10,927 nt of DNA from Anaerolineaceae bacterium UBA5838 (GTDB lineage Bacteria > Chloroflexota > Anaerolineae > Anaerolineales > Anaerolineaceae): contig DJGU01000115.1 in the NCBI GenBank assembly GCA_002432795.1, forward strand, positions 17,951 to 28,877, given 5' to 3'. Position 1 is the stretch's first letter, and each line of letters starts with the position of its first letter. This document shows positions 6,643-10,927 of the stretch, in pieces. The notes below the pieces were generated by a model. That model saw nothing but the letters and a program-made list of their open reading frames with translations, was not told the origin of the DNA and ran no database searches. The position numbers and the translations under genes are program-made.

Positions 6643-7514
6643 TTGTGCAATCCATCCATAAATCGCAGTAAGTATTGACCATAGCCATTGCTTGCCAATT
6701 CTTCAGCATCTTTTCGCAGAGTTTGTTCGTCAATGTAACCCATGCGGTAGGCAATCTCCTCCACGCAGGAGATCATCATGCCCTGCCGGTCTTCAACTGC
6801 CTGAACAAACATCGAAGCCTGCAGCAAACTTTCATGCGTGCCGGCATCCAGCCATGCCACACCGCGCCCAAGCACCTTCACAGAGAGCTCGCCATCGCTC
6901 AGATAGCGTTTGTTAATATCGGTAATTTCGATCTCACCGCGCGGAGAGGGTTCGAGCTCTTCAGCATAGCGAACCACGCGCTTATCGTAGAAATAAATTC
7001 CCGGTACAGCGTAATTAGAACGCGGCTTAAGCGGTTTTTCTTCCAGACTGATGGCTTTGCCGTTCTCATCAAATTCGACCACACCATAACGCTCAGGGTC
7101 CTTGACCGGGTAGGCAAACACAACCGCGCCGCTTTCCTGCTCGGCGGCACTGCGCAAAACCTGCGGCAGCCCATGCCCAAAGAAAATATTGTCGCCCAAA
7201 ATCAGGCAGACCGTATCGTCGCCGATGAATTCTTTGCCAACCAGAAAAGCATCTGCCAGCCCCCGCGGAATTGCCTGGACGGCATATTGGAAATTCATGC
7301 CGAGCCTGCTGCCATCGCCCAACAAACGCCGATACTGATCGCTGTCTTCGGGGGTGGTGATGACCAGAATGTCCCGAATACCGGCCAGCATCAACATGGA
7401 GAGCGGATAGTAGATCATGGGTTTGTCATAAACCGGCAGCAGTTGCTTGCTGATCGCCATGGTGAGTGGATAGAGCCTGGTGCCTTTGCCACCTGCGAGG
7501 ATGATACCTTTCAT
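6639..7514 (-). CDS. rmlA: Glucose-1-phosphate thymidylyltransferase RmlA
   Basis: A 291-residue nucleotidyltransferase that makes dTDP-glucose from dTTP and glucose-1-phosphate, the first and usually feedback-regulated step of the rhamnose pathway. The pyrophosphorylase signature GGKGTRL is at 8-14, LLPVYDKPM at 25-33, the metal-binding GDN at 107-109, EEKP at 158-161, EITD at 196-199 and WLDAGTH at 221-227. The length is the usual one for the short RmlA class. The frame is open for a further 33 codons upstream (to 7613), but those lie inside rmlB and do not resemble RmlA. ATG at 7514 puts the conserved MKGIILAGG at the N-terminus, follows the rmlB stop by 2 nt, and has AAGG about 8 nt upstream. 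It overlaps rmlD by 4 nt. Confidence 0.97.
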   Translation of the reverse strand: MKGIILAGGKGTRLYPLTMAISKQLLPVYDKPMIYYPLSMLMLAGIRDILVITTPEDSDQYRRLLGDGSRLGMNFQYAVQAIPRGLADAFLVGKEFIGDDTVCLILGDNIFFGHGLPQVLRSAAEQESGAVVFAYPVKDPERYGVVEFDENGKAISLEEKPLKPRSNYAVPGIYFYDKRVVRYAEELEPSPRGEIEITDINKRYLSDGELSVKVLGRGVAWLDAGTHESLLQASMFVQAVEDRQGMMISCVEEIAYRMGYIDEQTLRKDAEELASNGYGQYLLRFMDGLHK

Positions 7515-7516
7515 GT

Positions 7517-8596
7517 TTACGCCTTTCTGCCCGAATAGTTCTTCTGGAGCCAACTGTCGTAATCTGACTGTTTTGTAATTGCTTCCACCCATGTGGAGTT
7601 GTCCAGATACCATTTTACCGTGTCCACCAAGCCCTGGCGCAAGTCGTGGCTTGGCTTCCAGCCAAGTTCGTGCTCGATTTTGGCAATGTTGATGTCATAA
7701 CGGCGGTCGTGCCCTGGCCTGTCAGCCACGTAATTGATCAACTGATTGTGCGGAGCATAGGCGGAATCTGGCTGCAATTCGTCAAGAATATCGCAGATGG
7801 TCTTAACAATTTCGATATTGGGTGGCTGATTATCGCCGCCCACACAATAGGTTTCGCCTGTGCGTCCATCCTTCACGATGCGCATGATCGCCTCACAGTG
7901 ATCGTCCACATAGAGCCAATCGCGGATCTGCATGCCATCCCCATAAACCGGCAGGGGTCTGCCATTGAGCGCGTTCAGTATCATCAGCGGGATCAATTTC
8001 TCGGGGAACTGACGCGGACCATAATTATTAGAGCAGTTGCTGATGCTGACGGGCAAGCCGAAGGTAATATGATAAGCGCGCACAAAGTGGTCGCTGGAGG
8101 CCTTTGCGGCGGCGTAAGGCGAACGCGGTGCATAGGGAGTATCTTCCTCAAAAGGGGGCTCTTCGCGCGTCAGGGTGCCAAAAACTTCATCCGTGGAGAC
8201 GTGGTGGAAACGGGTTTGTTCAAGGGGAACGATCTTATCCACAATCCAGGCACGCCGGGCAGCTTCGAGCAGGGTGTAGGTGCCAACTACATTGGTATCC
8301 ACGAAGACTCCGGGGTTAAGGATGGAACGGTCCACGTGCGATTCAGCGGCAAAATTGATGACCGTATCGATTTTATGCTCACTGAAAAGTTGGTCTACTA
8401 ATGCACGGTCAGTGATACTTCCGTGCACAAACAGGTGCCTCTCGGGGTAAGGGAGATCTTTGAGGTTTTCCAGGCTGCCAGCATAAGTCAGCGCGTCGAG
8501 ATTGACAATTTTTACATCCAGGCCCTGCTGCAACAAGTAGTGAATGAAGTTGGAGCCAATGAAGCCTGCCCCTCCGGTGACCAGCAAATTTTTCAT
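7517..8596 (-). CDS. rmlB: dTDP-glucose 4,6-dehydratase RmlB
   Basis: A 359-residue extended SDR converting dTDP-glucose to dTDP-4-keto-6-deoxy-D-glucose with tightly bound NAD+. The cofactor motif GGAGFIG is at 8-14, NFAAESHVDRS at 81-91, and the active site STDEVFG at 134-140 supplies T135 with D136/E137, the Asp/Glu pair that distinguishes dehydratases from epimerases. The catalytic Y161/K165 are in YAAAK, followed by SNCSNNYGPRQFPEKLIP (186-203) and RDWLYVDDH (225-233). ATG at 8596 is preferred over an in-frame GTG at 8602 because AGGAG sits 5 nt before the ATG but runs into the GTG. It is 2 nt downstream of rmlC and 2 nt upstream of rmlA. Length and motifs are complete. Confidence 0.97.
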   Translation of the reverse strand: MKNLLVTGGAGFIGSNFIHYLLQQGLDVKIVNLDALTYAGSLENLKDLPYPERHLFVHGSITDRALVDQLFSEHKIDTVINFAAESHVDRSILNPGVFVDTNVVGTYTLLEAARRAWIVDKIVPLEQTRFHHVSTDEVFGTLTREEPPFEEDTPYAPRSPYAAAKASSDHFVRAYHITFGLPVSISNCSNNYGPRQFPEKLIPLMILNALNGRPLPVYGDGMQIRDWLYVDDHCEAIMRIVKDGRTGETYCVGGDNQPPNIEIVKTICDILDELQPDSAYAPHNQLINYVADRPGHDRRYDINIAKIEHELGWKPSHDLRQGLVDTVKWYLDNSTWVEAITKQSDYDSWLQKNYSGRKA

Positions 8597-8598
8597 TT

Positions 8599-9180
8599 TC
8601 ACTCCTTGATCGTTTTATCTGCCGACCAGCCAAACGGAAAGACTTCCGCCTCGGCTAATGTTGGCGCGGTTGCGTCTTTTTCCGAAAGCGTGGGCGGTTT
8701 GCCTTCCACCAATGGCCATTCGATACCGATTACCGGGTCATTCCATAGCAGTCCGCGTTCCCATTCCGGGGCGTAATAATCGGTGGTTTTATAAATGAAG
8801 TCAGCCCACCCACTCAAGACATAGTAGCCATGCGCAAAACCAGCGGGCACCCAGAGTTGATGGCGGTTTTCGGCGGTCAGGACCGCGCCAACCCATTTTC
8901 CAAATGTTGGGGAGCTCTTTCGGAGGTCTACAGCGACGTCGAAAACTTCGCCTATAGCTGCCCGCACCAGCTTGCCCTGCGTTTGGTGGAGTTGAAAATG
9001 CAGCCCGCGCAGGATACCCTGGCTGGAACCGGAATGATTGTCCTGCACGAAATGGTGATGTCCGCAAAAAGCATCAAACTCGGACTGGCGGAAAGTCTCC
9101 AGGAAAAAACCGCGATGATCACCAAACACTTGGGGCTTGATCAAAACCACTTCGGGAATGGCGGTGCGAATGTATTCCAT
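8599..9180 (-). CDS. rmlC: dTDP-4-dehydrorhamnose 3,5-epimerase RmlC
   Basis: A 193-residue cupin that epimerises dTDP-4-keto-6-deoxy-D-glucose at C3 and C5 to give dTDP-4-keto-L-rhamnose. Family motifs are GDHRGFFLETF at 20-30, QDNHS at 46-50, GILRGLHFQ at 55-63 with the catalytic histidine H61, WVPAGFAHGYYVLS at 110-123, and LSEKD at 165-169 supplying the aspartate near the active site. The length is the normal one. ATG at 9178-9180 overlaps the stop of the ABC ATPase gene by 1 nt (TAATG), with a GGGGAG ribosome binding site about 10 nt upstream. The product is the substrate of RmlD, and possibly of the SDR encoded at 146-991. Confidence 0.97.
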   Translation of the reverse strand: MEYIRTAIPEVVLIKPQVFGDHRGFFLETFRQSEFDAFCGHHHFVQDNHSGSSQGILRGLHFQLHQTQGKLVRAAIGEVFDVAVDLRKSSPTFGKWVGAVLTAENRHQLWVPAGFAHGYYVLSGWADFIYKTTDYYAPEWERGLLWNDPVIGIEWPLVEGKPPTLSEKDATAPTLAEAEVFPFGWSADKTIKE

Positions 9181-9962
9181 TACAGATTCTCTCCCCGATA
9201 CGCTGCAATCACTTCCTGCGGTTCACCGATTTTTTGAGTCTTGCCGTGGTCGATCCAGGCGATGCGATTACACATACCTTCCAGCATGTCCAACGCGTGC
9301 GAGACCATCAACACCGTGGCGCCAGCCTGCTGAAAATTCTTCATGCGCAGGTTGCACTTTCGCTGGAAAGCTTCATCCCCAACGCTCAGGATCTCATCCA
9401 AAATCAGGATCTCGGGCATGTGAGCTGTCGCCACAGCAAAACCCAGCCGGGCAAACATCCCTGATGAATAGGTGCGAACGGGCGAATTGATGAACCGTTC
9501 CAACTCTGAAAACTCGACAATCTCATCAAAAACCGATTCCATCTCAGACCGGCTGTATCCGAGCAAAGCCCCGTTAAGGAAGATGTTCTCCCTTCCCGAA
9601 AGCTCAGGGTGAAAACCTGCACCGAGCTCGAGCAAGGGAGCAATTTTGCCATAAACCACCACCCTGCCTTTGGTTGGCTTTAGTACCTTCGAAATCACCT
9701 TGAGCATGGTGCTTTTTCCGGCGCCGTTGTTGCCGATCAGCCCAAAGACCTCGCCCTTGTTAACCTGCAAGCTGATATCTGTCAGCGCCCAGAATTTGGT
9801 AATTTTAATCTTTCGCTGCAGCTTGCGGATGGCATATTCCTTGAAAGTGCCAATGCGCTCTGAAGGCAAACGATAGCTGACCGAGAGATTTTCAAGTTGG
9901 ATGATCGGTTCAGGGGTCGATGCCTGGATGCTCTCTTCTTTAACCTCAGACACGGTAGGCAT
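9180..9962 (-). CDS. wzt: Polysaccharide ABC transporter ATP-binding protein (Wzt/TagH/RgpD type)
   Basis: A 260-residue ATPase that powers export of a lipid-linked polysaccharide through the permease encoded just upstream. Walker A GNNGAGKST is at 77-85, the polysaccharide-exporter segment PLLELGAGFHPELSGREN at 109-126, the signature SSGM at 166-169, Walker B ILILDE at 185-190 and the switch histidine H222. An N-terminal extension of about 20 residues precedes the fold. There is no C-terminal carbohydrate-binding domain as in the longer O8/O9a-type Wzt, so it belongs to the short class. The frame stays open to 10067, but that part lies inside the permease gene. ATG at 9962 follows GGAGG by only 3 nt, and a GTG at 9953 is an alternative start. 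The gene overlaps the permease by 17 nt. Confidence 0.93.
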   Translation of the reverse strand: MPTVSEVKEESIQASTPEPIIQLENLSVSYRLPSERIGTFKEYAIRKLQRKIKITKFWALTDISLQVNKGEVFGLIGNNGAGKSTMLKVISKVLKPTKGRVVVYGKIAPLLELGAGFHPELSGRENIFLNGALLGYSRSEMESVFDEIVEFSELERFINSPVRTYSSGMFARLGFAVATAHMPEILILDEILSVGDEAFQRKCNLRMKNFQQAGATVLMVSHALDMLEGMCNRIAWIDHGKTQKIGEPQEVIAAYRGENL

Positions 9963-10782
9963 ACTCCTCCGTCTTTGAAGTGAAATAGATCCAGCCAACC
10001 AGCAACATGCCAACTGCCCAGCCAAAAGCCGGCAGGAATTCCTGCCAGTTAGGCAAGCGCCCTTCAAAAATAGGCAGCCTAAACATTTTTACCATCCAAT
10101 ACATGGGGTTGATTTTGTAAAAAGGCAGCCATCTCGCGGAAATCAAGCTCTCCGGGTAGATGATAGGGGTCAAGTAAAGCCAGGCCGTTAGCAAGACCTG
10201 GTACATTTCCGCCACATCTGGGAAAAAGACCGCCATCGAGGAGATAAACAATCCAAAACCAAGCGTGAAGGCGGTCACCAGCAGGATTGAAACAGGTAAA
10301 AAAAGCATGGACAGATAAAACGGGGCTCCATCCACCAGCATCACGATCACCAGCGGCACAAGTGAGAGCACAAGGTTAACCAACGCAGTCCCAATTGCCG
10401 AAACGCCAAAGACGCTGCTGGGGATGTAGATGCGTTTGAGCAGGCTGCCTCCCCAAACCAGACCGCTGATTGCGGCATTCGTGCCCTGCGAGAAGAAGTT
10501 CCACACCAGCAAGCCACTTAGTATGTAGACGGGGTAGTGGGGCACCTCTGACTTGAAAAAATTCGAGAAAACAAAGGTCAGGATCAGCATAGTGCCCAAT
10601 GGGTTGAGCATGGTCCATGCCACGCCCAGAACTGAGCGCTTATACCGCGTCAGAATGTCCCGCCGAATTAACTGCCCGAGCAGGTAGCGATATTTCCCTA
10701 ATTCTTTCAATTCGGAAATCGCAGATACCCGGTAGCTTGCTGAGTCGTAGACAGGTTTAGAAGTACTGGCCAATTGTGTCAC
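9946..10782 (-). CDS. wzm: Polysaccharide ABC transporter permease (ABC-2; Wzm/TagG/RgpC type)
   Basis: A 278-residue inner-membrane protein, the pore half of the exporter. The cytoplasmic N-terminus leads into RRDILTRYKRSVLGVAWTML (40-59), the characteristic entry of this ABC-2 family. Roughly six hydrophobic segments follow, near 55-75, 85-105, 122-150, 157-184, 193-211 and 250-268, with NPMYWMV at 225-231 before the last. It is the first gene of the minus operon. The start is uncertain by three codons. The GTG at 10782 overlaps its own AAGG, whereas an in-frame TTG at 10773 has AAAGGTGA 5 nt upstream, ideal spacing, so TTG may be the real start. In diderms such pairs export O antigen; in monoderms, teichoic acids or rhamnans. 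Confidence 0.94.
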   Translation of the reverse strand: MTQLASTSKPVYDSASYRVSAISELKELGKYRYLLGQLIRRDILTRYKRSVLGVAWTMLNPLGTMLILTFVFSNFFKSEVPHYPVYILSGLLVWNFFSQGTNAAISGLVWGGSLLKRIYIPSSVFGVSAIGTALVNLVLSLVPLVIVMLVDGAPFYLSMLFLPVSILLVTAFTLGFGLFISSMAVFFPDVAEMYQVLLTAWLYLTPIIYPESLISARWLPFYKINPMYWMVKMFRLPIFEGRLPNWQEFLPAFGWAVGMLLVGWIYFTSKTEEYAYRV

Positions 10783-10927
10783 CTTTTTTGCATCAGACAG
10801 CTTCTATCTTACCATAGGAAAGGGTCAGGCATGCCAATCGATAGGCCAGGCAAGGCTGCGAGTGTGAGGTTTTTCAGTTGTGGGGGTACTGGAACCGGAG
10901 TCTCTCATTTTAGTGCCCTGAAAACAG
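10783..10927. other. Non-coding right end upstream of the transporter operon
   Basis: I see no convincing gene in these 145 bases. On the minus strand an ATG at 10908 opens only 27 codons with no ribosome binding site and no recognisable product. The region holds the candidate extended -10 described separately. There is no stem followed by a T-run on either strand. Confidence 0.45.
10806..10814 (-). promoter_or_regulatory. Candidate extended -10 promoter of the transporter/rml operon
   Basis: Read on the minus strand this is TGGTAAGAT, a TGn plus TAAGAT extended -10. TTGGCA at 10837-10832 resembles a -35 but is 20 nt away, longer than usual. Transcription would begin near 10799, giving a leader of about 17-26 nt before the permease start. 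The plus operon's candidate promoter is also of the extended type. Motif evidence only. Confidence 0.33.

Noticed and set aside
6675..7538. Long plus-strand open frame antisense to rmlA (287 codons)
   Set aside because: Its product has no recognisable fold. It lies exactly opposite a conserved RmlA gene, so it is a mirror frame.
7515..7613. N-terminal extension of RmlA by 33 codons
   Set aside because: It lies wholly within the 3' end of rmlB and its residues do not match RmlA. The ATG at 7514 has its own ribosome binding site.
7646..8401. Long plus-strand open frame antisense to rmlB (251 codons)
   Set aside because: It mirrors the strongly conserved RmlB frame, with no ribosome binding site and no family resemblance.
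9963..10067. N-terminal extension of the ABC ATPase by 35 codons with a hydrophobic, cysteine-containing stretch resembling a signal peptide
   Set aside because: It is the out-of-frame reading of the permease 3' end. A cytoplasmic ATPase would not carry a signal peptide.
10825..10908. Minus-strand frame of 27 codons upstream of the permease
   Set aside because: No ribosome binding site, no recognisable motif, and a length expected by chance.

Overview
This window is a surface-polysaccharide locus built around dTDP-L-rhamnose, from a bacterium with roughly balanced base composition. No ribosomal RNA, tRNA, mobile element or CRISPR array is visible. The style of the proteins (an Rml set next to a short TagH/Wzt-like ATPase, an RgpF-type protein, and glycosyltransferases with coiled-coil or basic tails) reminds me of environmental anaerobes such as Chloroflexota/Anaerolineae. 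That placement is an impression, because no taxonomic marker is present.

Layout. Positions 1-145 are non-coding. They hold a perfect 16-bp palindrome, a strong Shine-Dalgarno on the minus strand that points to a gene off the left edge, and a candidate promoter for the plus-strand operon. The plus-strand operon (146-3998) has three tightly packed genes: an NAD-dependent SDR epimerase/reductase, an RgpF-type rhamnan synthesis protein, and a GT2 glycosyltransferase. The minus-strand operon (10782 down to 3991) reads, in transcription order: ABC-2 polysaccharide permease, ABC ATPase, rmlC, rmlB, rmlA, rmlD, a 70-nt gap, a GT4-type glycosyltransferase with a C-terminal coiled coil, and a 90-aa protein made of two copies of a 33-residue motif. 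Apart from that gap, its junctions overlap by 1-17 nt or are 2 nt apart. The two operons converge tail to tail and overlap by 8 bp (3991-3998). Positions 10783-10927 are non-coding and hold a candidate promoter for the minus operon.

How the genes work together. RmlA, B, C and D make dTDP-L-rhamnose from glucose-1-phosphate. The RgpF, GT2 and GT4 proteins would build a rhamnose-containing chain at the cytoplasmic face of the membrane, and the two-component ABC transporter would export it. The gene content resembles the streptococcal rhamnan clusters (rgp/gac), which also combine a rhamnose-nucleotide reductase, glycosyltransferases, a TagG/TagH-like transporter and RgpF. The SDR at 146 might use the RmlC product to make a second deoxysugar such as 6-deoxy-L-talose, but this is a hypothesis.

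Most of the window is recognisable polysaccharide machinery, and I see no clearly new system. The least explained items are the free-standing 90-aa repeat protein and its coupling to the GT4 gene, the basic tails shared by all three glycosyltransferase-type proteins, the extra SDR, and the overlapping convergent operon ends.
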